Both the position numbers and the translations under genes were made by a program. A stretch of 64,000 bases of DNA from UBA6164 sp964344155 (GTDB lineage: Bacteria; Patescibacteriota; Gracilibacteria; BD1-5; UBA6164), in assembly GCA_964344155.1 (NCBI GenBank), contig CAYFMG010000002.1, positions 26,128-90,127 on the forward strand, read 5' to 3'. This document shows positions 18,955 to 28,866 of the stretch, in pieces (position 1 is the stretch's first letter; every line of letters starts with the position of its first letter). The notes beneath the pieces were generated by a model. That model had not been told where the DNA came from. It was given only the letters and a program-made list of their open reading frames with translations, and searched no databases.

Positions 18955-18990
18955 AATTATAACTACTTTCTCAAATTTATCCAGCTCTTC

Positions 18991-19155
18991 TTAAGCAAAT
19001 AATCACATTTTTCCTAAAGTATTAGCAAGTATTTTTTCAATTTCTAAAATAGAGTTTTTTTCTTCACTAAATATTGCTTTAAATATAATTTTATTCTTTC
19101 TTTTTCACTGTGGTTGTATTGTTTTTATTCTTGGTATTTTCGTCTTATTTCTCAT
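18991..19155 (-). CDS. Small basic hypothetical protein
   Basis: 54 residues with a basic N-terminal third (KTKIPRIKTIQPQGKRKNK) and a helical rest. Two TGA glycines. It precedes the recombinase by about 60 bp with a terminator between. It may be an accessory gene of the same element. Not recognised. Confidence 0.6.
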
Positions 19156-19379
19156 AAAAAATCAAAATATATAAGTTAATATATTTTTAGTTTCTTATAA
19201 TTCCCATTTAAAACAAAGTGTTTTTCTGATTTTTTTGTAACTCTTTTTTTATAGTGTCCAGAAATTTAAGTGCCTATTATATATAGTCATTCCCGAATAA
19301 TTATTGCTTTTATAATGAAAATATATTATAATAAGTAAGTTAATATCTTTCAACTATTTTACCGTAAGGAGGAGATACA
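19156..19379. other. Gap with promoter of the next gene
   Basis: No ORF. The promoter TTGCTT (19304-19309), 17-bp spacer, TATAAT (19327-19332) and AAGGAGG at 19366-19372 belong to the 19380 gene. Confidence 0.7.
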
Positions 19380-19628
19380 ATGAACCCGGAACTTATTAAC
19401 ATACTGTCTCATACTGCTATTGTCTTTTTCTTTACCATTATGCTGTTTAAATGTAATGGTAAAAGACAACCTATTTCTTGTCTTTTGGTATCTATTTTAA
19501 CAGCTGTACTGTTTGAGGTATTTACCATTGACGGAATATTAGCTATGCCTTTTGCTTTTGCTGTACTAACCACAGCTGGCTTAAAGATAAAGTGTAAAAT
19601 GCAAGTTGGACATATGGCTATTGGTTAA
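19380..19628 (+). CDS. Small membrane protein, standard-code type
   Basis: 82 residues with two or three hydrophobic helices (10-24, 33-52, 54-68) and three Cys. A strong AAGGAGG lies 7 bp before ATG. Glycines are GGN only. It has its own promoter and terminator. Not recognised. Similar in build to the other standard-code cassettes. Confidence 0.72.
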   Translation: MNPELINILSHTAIVFFFTIMLFKCNGKRQPISCLLVSILTAVLFEVFTIDGILAMPFAFAVLTTAGLKIKCKMQVGHMAIG

Positions 19629-19647
19629 TATCCATTTGCCATAAATA

Positions 19648-19676
19648 TAACTCCCCTAACCAAGGGGAGTTTACTA
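19648..19676 (+). terminator. Intrinsic terminator
   Basis: AACTCCCC-TAACCAA-GGGGAGTT, followed by a weak T-run. Confidence 0.8.
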
Positions 19677-19699
19677 TTATATCTCATATCTGTTACCCT

Positions 19700-19855
19700 C
19701 TAATATAAACTATCCACCTTTTCCTCTTCTTTAAAATACAAACTCGCATTTTGAATTATTTTAAATTCTGACTTCCATCTCTTTCAAACCCTATATTTTT
19801 CTAGTCATCACTTAATAGAAATGTATATGTAAGGTTTCTTGTGAACTCTACCATA
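19700..19855 (-). pseudogene. Possible gene remnant
   Basis: A stop-free stretch of about 50 codons on the minus strand reads HKKPYIYISIKGGLEKYRVG with TGA as Gly, then a charged tail to TAG. No start codon or plausible 5' end exists; upstream is the terminator of the 19897 gene. It looks like the tail of a native gene cut when the 19380 cassette or neighbour arrived. Uncertain. Confidence 0.35.
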
Positions 19856-19865
19856 AAAAATAAAT

Positions 19866-19899
19866 AAAAAAATACCAATTATAAATAGGTATTTTTTTA
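19866..19899. terminator. Intrinsic terminator
   Basis: AAATACC/GGTATTT stem with A-run and T-run on either side, at the end of the 19897-20199 gene. Confidence 0.85.
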
Positions 19900-20199
19900 T
19901 TTATCGTCAGAACTAGCTAATTCTTCATACTCTTTTCTGATTCTAGCTTCTAATTCTGGGTAGTTTCTTTGAATACTTCTTGCTACAATGTAAAAAGGTT
20001 TTACATATTCAACATATTCGTAAACTTCAGGGTGTTGCATCTCGTTATAAACAGTATTTATAACATGACCTTTTTTTTGTAAAACTTGAATAAGAGAAGT
20101 AACATTTCTCCCACCATTCATTAGTTTGTTTAAGTCTTTTCTTGGAACTCTTTTTCTTTTTTGTAATAATTCCAATACTTGATCAACTCTCATCGCCAT
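19897..20199 (-). CDS. Small HTH-like protein, probably DNA-binding
   Basis: A protein of 100 residues, basic and helical. Residues 5-50 (VDQVLELLQKRKRVPRKDLN then a turn and LIQVLQKKGHVIN) have the winged-helix pattern of small regulators. No TGA, but only three glycines, so that is not informative; no Shine-Dalgarno. A perfect inverted repeat lies in the upstream region, suggesting autoregulation. Confidence 0.6.
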   Translation of the reverse strand: MAMRVDQVLELLQKRKRVPRKDLNKLMNGGRNVTSLIQVLQKKGHVINTVYNEMQHPEVYEYVEYVKPFYIVARSIQRNYPELEARIRKEYEELASSDDK

Positions 20200-20228
20200 A
20201 ATGTATAAAATTAATAAATTAAATTGTA

Positions 20229-20246
20229 AACAATACTTTTATTGTT
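20229..20246. promoter_or_regulatory. Inverted repeat, candidate operator
   Basis: AACAATA-CTTT-TATTGTT, with another ACAATA at 20252, upstream of the HTH-like gene. Confidence 0.55.
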
Positions 20247-20268
20247 ATCTATACAATAATCATTTTTA

Positions 20269-20312
20269 ATAAAAAGTCAAGTTTTTTTTAGAGAAAACTT
20301 GACTTTTTATGT
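20269..20312. terminator. Intrinsic terminator after hisS-like gene
   Basis: Long stem AAAAAGTCAAG...CTTGACTTTTT with T-run on both strands. Confidence 0.8.
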
Positions 20313-20334
20313 TTTTATTACCTATTTTAAGTAA

Positions 20335-21549
20335 CTATTCCCTTATTAAATCCCTTGCTGGACAGTAAAAGTCCAGTTTATCTTTACCTATCTTTTCTAT
20401 TATATAATCTATTAATTCTTCTTTTTTAACCTCTTGTTGAGTTCAATCTTCAATATTTCTTACCTGAAAAATACCATTTCTAGCTTCCATAAGACCAACC
20501 ATAACAACATATTTAGCTCCTGATCTATTAGCTTTTAACATTTGTTCTTTCATAGATGGAGTTCAAAGAGAAACAACTGTGTTAATTCCTGCTTCCCTAG
20601 CCTTTATAGATAAAGGTAATACTACTTTTTTAGCATCATCTCATAATTGAACAAAAAATAAATCTATTTTATCTTTATTTTTAATTTTTATATCTCTTTC
20701 TACTAACATTTTTACTAAAATAGAAGTATCTATATAAAAACCAGTTGCACTTATGTCTTTTGGACTTCATAAATCCTTTGCTAAAGTGTTATATCTTGCT
20801 CATTTTGAAATAATTTCTCCATTTTCTCATACAAATTCCCACACAGAGTTTGTATTGTAGTCATTTTTTGGAATCAATGTATGATCTTCCTCATAAGGAA
20901 CTTCTAATATGTCTAAATATTCTTTAAAACTAGCATAGTGTTTCTTTGAATCTTTTTTCAAAAATTTTATCATACTTGGAGCTTGTGAAGCTAGTATTTT
21001 TTCATCTTCATCTGTACTAGATAATAATAACATAGGATTTTTCTCTAGTATTTCTTTAGATTCATCTGTTAATAGATGCTTTTTGTTTTCATAAAAGCTT
21101 TCTAATTCTTCTTTATATTTAACCTTTTCTTTTTCTACTCAAGCTGAATTTATTCTTATTTTGAATGTATTTTGTAAATCAATCTTGTTTAAAGCAATAT
21201 ATGTTATATATATTGAAATAGCATCTAAAATAGGATCATTTTCTCAGATAATTTCTCATCAAATTCTTTGTTCTTGAGAATCATTTTCAAAAAAACTACT
21301 CATATAATAATAATATACAGGTTGTATTTGTTCTGAAATATTATGATCTAAATATGACTGCATTACTCATTTTTCTGAACAAGATCTTAGTTTTCAGTTT
21401 TCTAAAAGACTTGTAGATATTCTTCTAAATCAGTTTTTACGAAACTCATGACGAAAAACTTTTTTTAGAAAAGTAAGATATTTATGATAATCTGGAGAAA
21501 AACAACAATTTGTTCATTTTAATAAGAAACTTTGGTTAGATTCAGACAT
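20335..21549 (-). CDS. hisS: Histidyl-tRNA synthetase-like protein, divergent
   Basis: A protein of 404 residues. The N-terminal class II core starts with KGTNCCFSPDYHKYL and FRRISTSLLE (motif 1 region). GARYNTL corresponds to the GGRYD of HisRS. The C-terminal 90 residues (TPSMKEQMLKANRSGAKYVV and GIFQVRNIEDGTQQEV) fit the HisRS anticodon domain. The substrate loop is unlike that of standard HisRS, so a HisZ-like or paralogous role is possible. Single gene with its own terminator. Confidence 0.65.
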
Positions 21550-21673
21550 ATTTTTTTATTTATTATTAAAAATATAAAGTGTATTATAAAATATTTTACA
21601 AAAAAAGAAAAGTTTTTTTTGATTTTTTTTAAATAGCTATAAAATATTCTTACTATCCCTTAATTATACAAAA

Positions 21674-22297
21674 ATGCTACAAGAAATTAATAGAGAAATA
21701 TTAGTATGGTTAAATTCTCTGCTAGATTATGATTTTGTACAAATTATAACCCTTTGTTTTGCAGATACTCCCATTTTTTTCCTGCCTATTTTCCTAATAT
21801 CTATGTGGATTTATTATACTTATAGAAAAAAAACAGAAGTTATATCAGATATATGATTAACAAAAAGTTTACTAGAAAAAGAAAACTTGCTTTATATATT
21901 TTACTCTGTAATTATCTGAATATGTATAAATCTATTAATCCAACAAATAGTAGTTGTTGATAGACCAGAAGAAGCTATTAAATGAGTATGAATGCTATTA
22001 CTAGATCATATACCAGATGCTTCATTCCCTTCTGATCATGCTGCTGTTTCAGTAACTTTTCTTACTGGTTTATTTCTAGCATGATACAAAAAAGTATGAT
22101 TCTTTTTTACTCCTTTTGTTATACTAATGATAATCTCAAGAGTAATCTTATGAGTACACTGGCCTTTTGATGTAATAGCGTGAAGTTTGATATGAATCTT
22201 TGCTAGCTTTTTAACTTTTAATTATATAACAAAGCTAAAACTTATAAATAAACTAAATCAAGTTATTATAAAAACTATAAGCTTTTTTAAGTTATAA
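21674..22297 (+). CDS. PAP2 family membrane phosphatase
   Basis: A protein of 207 residues with five or six membrane helices. Motifs: DRPEEAIKG (C1), SFPSDHAAVSV (C2, His acid/base) and SRVILGVHWPFDVIAG (C3, nucleophile His). Likely dephosphorylates undecaprenyl diphosphate or phosphatidic acid. The next gene is murG, which supports a role in lipid-carrier recycling. Confidence 0.9.
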
Positions 22298-22416
22298 AGC
22301 TTCATACCATTAATTATGATTATAAATATTTTTAAGAAAAAGTCAATTCTTTTAAAAACTTTACTTTTCATAAAAAAAATGTAATATACTTATAATAATA
22401 TATAATTTAACACATT

Positions 22417-23484
22417 ATGAGCCATTTGGAAGAGAAAAAGAAAAAAGTAATAGCTCTAACATGATGAGCTACTGGTTGACACATTTTCCCTTTGTTTGCT
22501 ATATATAACTACTTCAAAGAAGAAGAAGATTATGACTTTATCTGGGTGTGAGAAGAGTGAAATTTAGAAGAAGAAATAGCTCATAAAAATAAGATAGATT
22601 TTTTTGATATCCCTGCATGAAAAATAAGAAGATATTTTGACTGGAGAAATTTCTATGAACCACTTAAAAATTTAACTGGAATATTCTTTTGATTTTATTA
22701 TTTATTAAGATACAAAGTTGATATAGTTTTTTCTAAATGATGATATGTAGCACTTCCCCTATGTATAGCTGCATTCATATTAAGAAGAAAAATATATATT
22801 CATGAATCAGATACTGTATCATGAATTGCTAATAAAATAATCTGAAAGATAGCTACAAAAGTATTTTATACATTCCCTCACGAAGGTATAGATAATAAAA
22901 AATACTTTGTATCATGACAAATTCTTAATCCTGAATTAATAGAGTGATTAAAAGATTTATATGTATGAACAAATACAAACCTAGAAGTTTTTGTTATTTG
23001 ATGAAGTCAATGATCAACTAGAATATTTGAAACTCTATTAAAACTATTACCTGATTTAAAAGATATAAATTTCCAAGTAGTTTTATGAGAAAAAAATATG
23101 CATTTCAGAAAAGAATTCAAAAAGTTTAAAAATGTCTTATGTCATGATTTTTTAACTCAAAAAAGATTATGAAAAATTCTAAAAACAACTGATATAGCAA
23201 TAACTAGAGCATGAGCTACTACTCTTTGGGAATTAAATGTATTTGGTATACACTCTATAATCATTCCTTTAAGCTGAAGTGCTTGAGATCACCAAAATAA
23301 AAATGCATCATTTTTCAAAGAAAAATTTTGAAGTGATGTATTAGATGAAGAATCTAAAATAGAAGTAGAACTATTTAGAAAACTTCAAAAATATAAGACT
23401 CTAAGAAAAAACTGATTAAACTTGAATTGATTTTTTAAATCATTACAAATTATTGAAAAAGAAATAAAACAAGACCTAAACTAG
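22417..23484 (+). CDS. murG: UDP-GlcNAc:lipid I glucosaminyltransferase MurG-like
   Basis: A protein of 355 residues. GT28 signatures: LTGGATGGHIFP near residue 20 (four of its Gly are TGA), SKGGYVALP, HESDTVSG, VIGGSQGS, TRAGATTLWEL and IIPLSGSAGDHQ..NA. It adds GlcNAc to lipid I on the inner membrane face. A terminator stem overlaps its stop. Confidence 0.9.
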
Positions 23485-23499
23485 GTCTTGTTTTTTTAT
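23471..23499. terminator. Bidirectional terminator
   Basis: AAGACCTA-AAC-TAGGTCTT with T7; it contains the murG stop, and the CYTH gene stop lies at its edge. Confidence 0.88.
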
Positions 23500-24071
23500 A
23501 ACCAACTATATTCTACTCAATAGTTTTCAAATAATTTTCTTGATCACCATTTTTCTTGTCTATGATTATGCAATCATAATTTTTTCGTCCACTTCTTTAT
23601 TTCTTCACTTGTATGAGCTTCTATTTCCAAAAGTGGAGGTATAGTATTTTTATCATCTCATAAATAATAATCATCTATATCAAATTCACATCAATCCAAA
23701 GCATAACTGATTCTATACTTTTTCTTCTCTCTTGTTTCTTTCATTCAATATTTTTCTAGTACATTTTTAAAGCTTTCTACATCTGTAATTTCTCTTTCTC
23801 ATTCATCAGCTACTTTTAATCATTTTTCTCATCCTTCGCTTTTTTTATTTCTTTTTCTTTTGATAGTATACATATGTACATCTCATTTTTTTCTAACTCT
23901 AAAAAGTCTTTTATTAGCATCCATCTTATGAGTTCATGTTTCCTCGCAAGCAAAATCATAATATATATCATGGATATATCATTCAAATGTTTTAGTTGCT
24001 CATAACTCTTCTAACTGTTTTTGTATATCTTGTACATCAACTTCCAAAATTTTTATTTCTTTTTCAAGCAT
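23496..24071 (-). CDS. CYTH domain protein (class IV adenylate cyclase/thiamine triphosphatase-like)
   Basis: A protein of 191 residues. It opens with LEKEIKI, the ExExK motif. LFRVRKKGDVHMYTIKRK, VEKYGMKETREKKKYR, EFDIDDY and PPLLEIEAHT follow in the order of the triphosphate tunnel fold. Activity could be triphosphatase or cyclase; the sequence does not decide. Confidence 0.88.
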
Positions 24072-24120
24072 AAGTAATAATTATATATAATATATAATTA
24101 TTATAACATACTTTTCTAAA

Positions 24121-24738
24121 TTAATCCAGTTTTTTTAATATATATCATTCTCATCTAATATTTTGTATCCAAGAATCTATTTGATACTTACTTAATGATT
24201 TTTTAAGTCTTGTAATATTTACTCTAGGATTTCTTTCTATAACTGAAGATATATCTCACCAAATTTTATCTATTAAAAATCTATCTGTTATAAGTGTTTC
24301 TGGTGATTTGAGAAATAGAGTTAAAATAAATTTAGAATTTTTTGTTAATTTTATTTTCTCATTTTTATAGTAAAAATCTCCACTAAATAAATCTTTTCTA
24401 AGTCAAAAGTAGTTTAATTGTTTTTGTACTTTTAATTTATTATATAAAAATGTCCTAAACCATCTTTCAACTCTTATTTCTAGTTCCCTCAATCTAAAAG
24501 GTTTGATTAGATAATCATTTACTCAGTTTCAAAAAGCTTTTTCTAGCCAACAAATATCTCATAGACAACTTATAATTATTATAGGGACACTATCTGTTTT
24601 TTTTCTAATTAAATCTACTATTTTTATTCAATTATTTTTATCTGAATAATTGGTTAATATTATATCAACTAGTATAATATCATAGGTATCTATAATACAG
24701 TACTCTCTTAAAAAAGCATTAAAATTGGAAAGTTTTTT
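24121..24738 (-). pseudogene. OmpR-type response regulator lacking its N-terminus
   Basis: 205 sense codons are open, but no ATG or GTG lies near the 5' end; a TAA at 24739-24741 closes the frame. The visible protein starts inside the receiver (DTYDIILVDIIL, phospho-Asp region), goes on through SCLGD, VNDYLIKPFRLREL, then a winged helix ending RGEGYILKKLD. About 35 residues, the acidic pocket of the receiver, are missing. The break coincides with the promoter of the standard-code cassette at 24750. Confidence 0.8.
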
Positions 24739-24749
24739 TTATTTTCTTA

Positions 24750-24777
24750 TTGACTTTTAAATAGTTTTAAGTATAAT
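24750..24777 (+). promoter_or_regulatory. Sigma-70 promoter of the 24811 gene
   Basis: TTGACT (24750-24755), 16-bp spacer, TATAAT (24772-24777), adjoining the broken response-regulator gene. Confidence 0.8.
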
Positions 24778-24810
24778 TCATATACTGACTGGAAAAAAAG
24801 GAGAAGAGGT

Positions 24811-25020
24811 ATGAAACAAATGATGTTGGCTATAGCATTGGTTTTTGTTGGCCTTAATGGGACAGCAAAGGCTGAAGCCTCTAATAAAGAGGCTAAAGAG
24901 AAAATACAAAAACTGATAGTTGTAGCATTAGCTGCACAGTTACCTATACAGGTAACTTATGAAGAATGCAAACGCATTCCTATCTACAGTACTGACAGAT
25001 ATATTTCTATCTATCAATAA
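24811..25020 (+). CDS. Small secreted protein, standard-code type
   Basis: 69 residues. Signal peptide MKQMMLAIALVFVGLNGTAKA with AxA cleavage after about residue 21. The mature peptide is about 48 residues, helical with one Cys. GGAGAAGAGG precedes ATG. Glycines are GGN. Own promoter and strong terminator. Not recognised. Confidence 0.72.
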   Translation: MKQMMLAIALVFVGLNGTAKAEASNKEAKEKIQKLIVVALAAQLPIQVTYEECKRIPIYSTDRYISIYQ

Positions 25021-25028
25021 ACAAACAA

Positions 25029-25062
25029 AAGCACCCCGCTATTGCGGGGTGCTTATCTTTTT
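25029..25062 (+). terminator. Intrinsic terminator
   Basis: AGCACCCCGC-TATT-GCGGGGTGCT followed by T-rich sequence; GC-rich stem as in the other standard-code cassettes. Confidence 0.9.
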
Positions 25063-25069
25063 TATATAA

Positions 25070-25960
25070 TTAATTAGAATAAAAATTAATTATTCTATTT
25101 ATCTCTGCTTTTATTGAATACTTAATGTAATCTAGTTGTGAAATATTTGCTTCTAAAGCATTTTTATATTCCTCAGGGTATAATTCTTTAAGTGTTTGTC
25201 TAAACTCTGGTTTTTCCTCACTTGAATAGTATGCTACATTTACCAAATCTTGTAACTCATTTCTAATATCAAACTCTGAAACTCATAATACATCCATGAA
25301 ATATCATTTAAACATATTTCTTCTTTCATTTAAGCTTTTATTATTCTCTTTTAAAAATTTATCTCATGATGTATATCATCATTGTTCAAAGCAAGTAGTA
25401 TCCATCATAGAACAATTTCATTCTTGATTATCTATATAATGCCTTAACTCATGAGTAAAAAGTGCCATAAAACTTATCTCAGCAGATTTTAATCTTCATA
25501 GAGCTTCAAGTCTAGATTTATTTATTTCTTTTTGTACTAAAGTGATATCAATAGAACTATATCTAGGATTCATAGGATAAGGATTTTCTCACTTAAGAGA
25601 TTTTTCATAAGCAGACAATATATTAGAATACTCTTCTACTAATATATTTAAACTTAAAAAAGCTTTCTTAGGAATATTCATTTCTAAATCCATAAAAGGA
25701 ATATTTGACACATAGGCTCAAACTCATGATCTTACTTTTTCAGGAAAAACTACATTGAATTCTTCTGGAAGTTTTAAATTATGCTTTGAAACTAAAAAGT
25801 CTAGTTTTTCCTTACTAGATATCTCATCCCATTTTTTATAAACTTCATCATTATCCTTTTGTTGTTTTTCAATATCTGATAAAGCAGAAACTAAAAGATC
25901 TTTAGTTTCATTACTTTTTTCGTTTATCTCTGGCTGAGTATTTATATTTTCTGCTCCCAT
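25070..25960 (-). CDS. Predicted HExxH metalloprotein
   Basis: A protein of 296 residues, cytoplasmic, with an acidic helical N-terminal third. Near residue 180 ALFTHELRHYIDNQEG contains HExxH, followed by two Cys (NCSMMDTTCFE), which suggests a zinc peptidase domain. The rest is helical. The family is not recognised; the partner glutamate could be in the NERRN or YFMDVLG region. Native, many TGA glycines. Confidence 0.6.
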
Positions 25961-26015
25961 TGTTTATAAATATAATTAATATATTTATATATTAACATAT
26001 TATTTTATTTAAAAC

Positions 26016-26046
26016 AAAAAATCCCCGCTTAAGCGGGGATTTTTCT
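26016..26046. terminator. Terminator of pnp
   Basis: Perfect palindrome AAATCCCCGCTTAAGCGGGG plus T-run on the pnp strand and opposite. Confidence 0.88.
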
Positions 26047-28289
26047 TATTTTTCTTCTTTCTTAGTTTCAGTTTTTCTTTTAGCAAACTCTTCATCTCTT
26101 TTTTTCTTTAATTCCTCAAACTTCTTAACTTCTTCATCTTTTGGTTTTCTTTGTAAACCTATTCTACCTTTAGCTAAATCAACTTGTATAATTTCAAACT
26201 CAACTTCATCTCACGGTTTTACTACATCTTCTACATTTGCTACTCTCAGTGGAGAAAGTTTTGAAATATGAATCATTCATGAAGTAGATCTAAACTCTAC
26301 TATAGCTCATACTCCATCAATTATTTTTACTATTTTACCCATACCTTTGTATCAAACATTTGGAACCCATAACATTTCTTTTATTTCTTCTATTGCTTTT
26401 TGCCCTCATTCTTGAGTTGCTGCTGTAATAGTTGTAACACCATCATCAGCTATAGAAACTTTTACTCAATATTCTTTTTCTAATCTTTGTACATTTTCAC
26501 CTCATTTACCTATAACTGCTCTTATTTTATCTTCTGGTACTTCCATACTCATTATAAGTGGAGCATATGGAGATAGTTCTTTAGCTACCTCACCTTGTAC
26601 TTTTAACATTTCTCATAATATATATTCTGAAGCTTCTTTACCTTGGTCAAATGCTTGTCTGAATACTTCCATTTTAAGACCTTTGATTTTTACATCAAGT
26701 TGCATAGCTGTGATTCATTTTTCACTTCTTGCTACCTTGAAATCCATATCTCATAGGAAATCTTCTTGTGCTTGAATGTCTGATAATATTTTGTATTTAC
26801 CTGTAGCTTCATCATAAATCATTCACATAGCTACTCCTGAAACTGGATTCGTAATTGGTACTCATGCATTCATAAGACTCATTGTAGATCCACAAACAGA
26901 TGCCATAGATGAAGAACCATTACAACTTGTTACTTCTGAAACTGCTCTAATCATATATGGAAAATCCTCTAAACTTGGCATTACTCATTCTAAAGCTTTT
27001 TCAGCTAATTTACCATGACCTACTTCTCTTCTACCTACTCATCTCATCATTCTTACTTCTCATACTGAATATGGTGGGAAATTATAATGATGAATATACC
27101 TTTTTGTTGATTCTTCATACATATCATCTATGATTTGAATATCTTCTGGTCCTCATAGAGTTGTTATATTTAATACTTGAGTCATACCTCTTTGGAATAT
27201 TACTGAACCATGAGTTCTTGGTAATACTGAAGCATCTCAAATAACTGTTCTTACTTCATTTAAATCTCTTCCATCAAGTCTTTTATCATTTTCTAATATA
27301 TTATGTCTCATTACCTCTTTTACTCTTTTGTAAACTAAGGCTCATGCAAAAGTCATTTCATCATCTTCTTCTACTAATTTTTGTTCTACAAGAAACTCTT
27401 TTACTTCTACATCTAGATTATCAAGTTCGTGTTGGAATTCTTTTTTACCTTTATTATATAAACATTCTAATTTTTCTAGTGTTAAAAATTCTTTTACTTT
27501 TTCGTATAAACTTTCATCTGGATTGTTGAATGTTGCTGTAAATTCTGGTATTCCAAAACCTTTTTCATAGTCCTTAATAAAATCAAGCTCTGCATTACAT
27601 ATTTCTTTTATAACATTATGTCCAAATTCTAGAGTTGCTAACATTTGTTCATTACTTACTTCTTTTCAGTCAGCTTCTACCATAGTTAAAGCATCTAATG
27701 TTCAAGCTACTATCACATTTAATACTGATTTTTCTTCTTGTTCAAAAGTTGGATCATATACAAAACTTCAATCTTCCATTAATGCTACTTTTGCTCATGC
27801 TACTGGTCCTTCAAAAGGCATACCTGTTTGCATAAGTGCTATACTTGCTCATGTGATTCCCCAAAAACCTAACTCAGCTGAGTCTCAGTTAGCTGATAAT
27901 ACAGTAGCTATAATTTGAGTATCATTTACTATTCCTTTTGGAAACATTGGTCTGATTGGTCTATCAATCATTCTAGAAGTAAGAGTAGCTGTTTCGCTTG
28001 GTCTTCCCTCTCTTTTCATAAATCTATTACCACCTATTTTTCATGTAGCATAATATTTTTCTACAAAATCAACTACTAAAGGAAAAAAATCAGCTTCTTC
28101 ATTTACTCCTGTTTCTTTCACTCCAGCAGTCACAAATAATACATTTCCATGAGTATCACTCATAGTAACAGATCCCTGTGCCATGATTCAGATTTTACCT
28201 GTTTCAAAAGTAATTTCTTTATCTGCAACTTTATATGTTTTTTTAAGTGGTTTAATATCCACTGCTGTTCTGTCTGATAATCCTATCAT
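26046..28289 (-). CDS. pnp: Polyribonucleotide nucleotidyltransferase
   Basis: A protein of 747 residues, usual length. Two RNase PH domains (N-terminal MREGRPSET..RPIRPMFP; second with ICGSTMSLMNA-like active core near residue 460), then a KH domain and an S1 domain (GMIHISKLSPLRVANVEDVV) and a Lys/Glu-rich tail ending K-K-E-E-K. It degrades RNA phosphorolytically from the 3' end. A 200-nt structured leader precedes it. Confidence 0.92.
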
Positions 28290-28500
28290 AATAAGAAATA
28301 ATAATTAACCCATCCTTGTCCCTAAAGGGATGACCTAAAGGCCGAAATTCGTATTCCCTTAATTCTAATGGAAGAAGGCGACAATTTTGGAAAATAAAAT
28401 AGAATAATTTCTAGGATAAATAATGAAATAATTAAATCTTTTATTAAATAAAAAATTTAAGCATTTCATCATTTATTTAATCCTAAAAAATTATCGGGGC
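28290..28500 (-). promoter_or_regulatory. Structured 5' leader of pnp
   Basis: A -10 TATAAT lies on the minus strand at 28503-28508. Between it and the ATG there is no ORF but a long imperfect inverted repeat (AGGATAAATAATGAAAT near 28412 against ATTTCATCATTTATTTAATCCT near 28465-28486). In E. coli, pnp is autoregulated through a double-stranded leader cut by RNase III; the arrangement here is similar in form. Confidence 0.55.
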
Positions 28501-28528
28501 CTATTATATCCAAGAAACTTAAAAAAAC

Positions 28529-28557
28529 AAAAAAAAGTGCTAAATAGCACTTTTTTA
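28529..28557. terminator. Intrinsic terminator
   Basis: AAAAGTGCTA-AA-TAGCACTTTT with T-run, at the end of the 28555-28773 gene. Confidence 0.85.
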
Positions 28558-28773
28558 ATGACTCCCACATCATCCACCACCACAACATCATCCACCTTCA
28601 CCATGTTCATGAGCTGCTTGTTGTTGTAAAAATCACATAAAACTTTCAACTAGAGCTTCAACCATTTTAGAATCATCTGTAATTTGAGAACCATCTTCTG
28701 CTGGAATAATTTGTTTTAAAACATCTAAATGTTCTCTATATTTCCCATCTATTTCAACCGTTATATTTGTCAT
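28555..28773 (-). CDS. Small protein with Gly/Cys/His tail
   Basis: 72 residues. The first 50 are a short alpha/beta domain starting TNITVEIDGKYREHLDVL. The last 16 read EHGEGGGCCGGGCGSH, with three Cys and two His among glycines coded by GGN and TGA. The tail looks like a metal-binding arm similar in style to SlyD or HypA-type tails. Function unknown. Confidence 0.72.
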
Positions 28774-28813
28774 AATATTTTTTATTAATATTTAAAAATC
28801 TTTATTTGTAGCC

Positions 28814-28837
28814 TCCCTCCCTAATATTAGGGAGGGA
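28814..28837. repeat. GC-rich intergenic palindrome
   Basis: A 24-bp perfect palindrome TCCCTCCCTAAT/ATTAGGGAGGGA followed by CAAGGGTGGG. It is similar in style to elements at 42099, 49595 and 58738. Confidence 0.75.
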
Positions 28838-28866
28838 ATTCAAGGGTGGGTTACTTCCTGCTCTGG

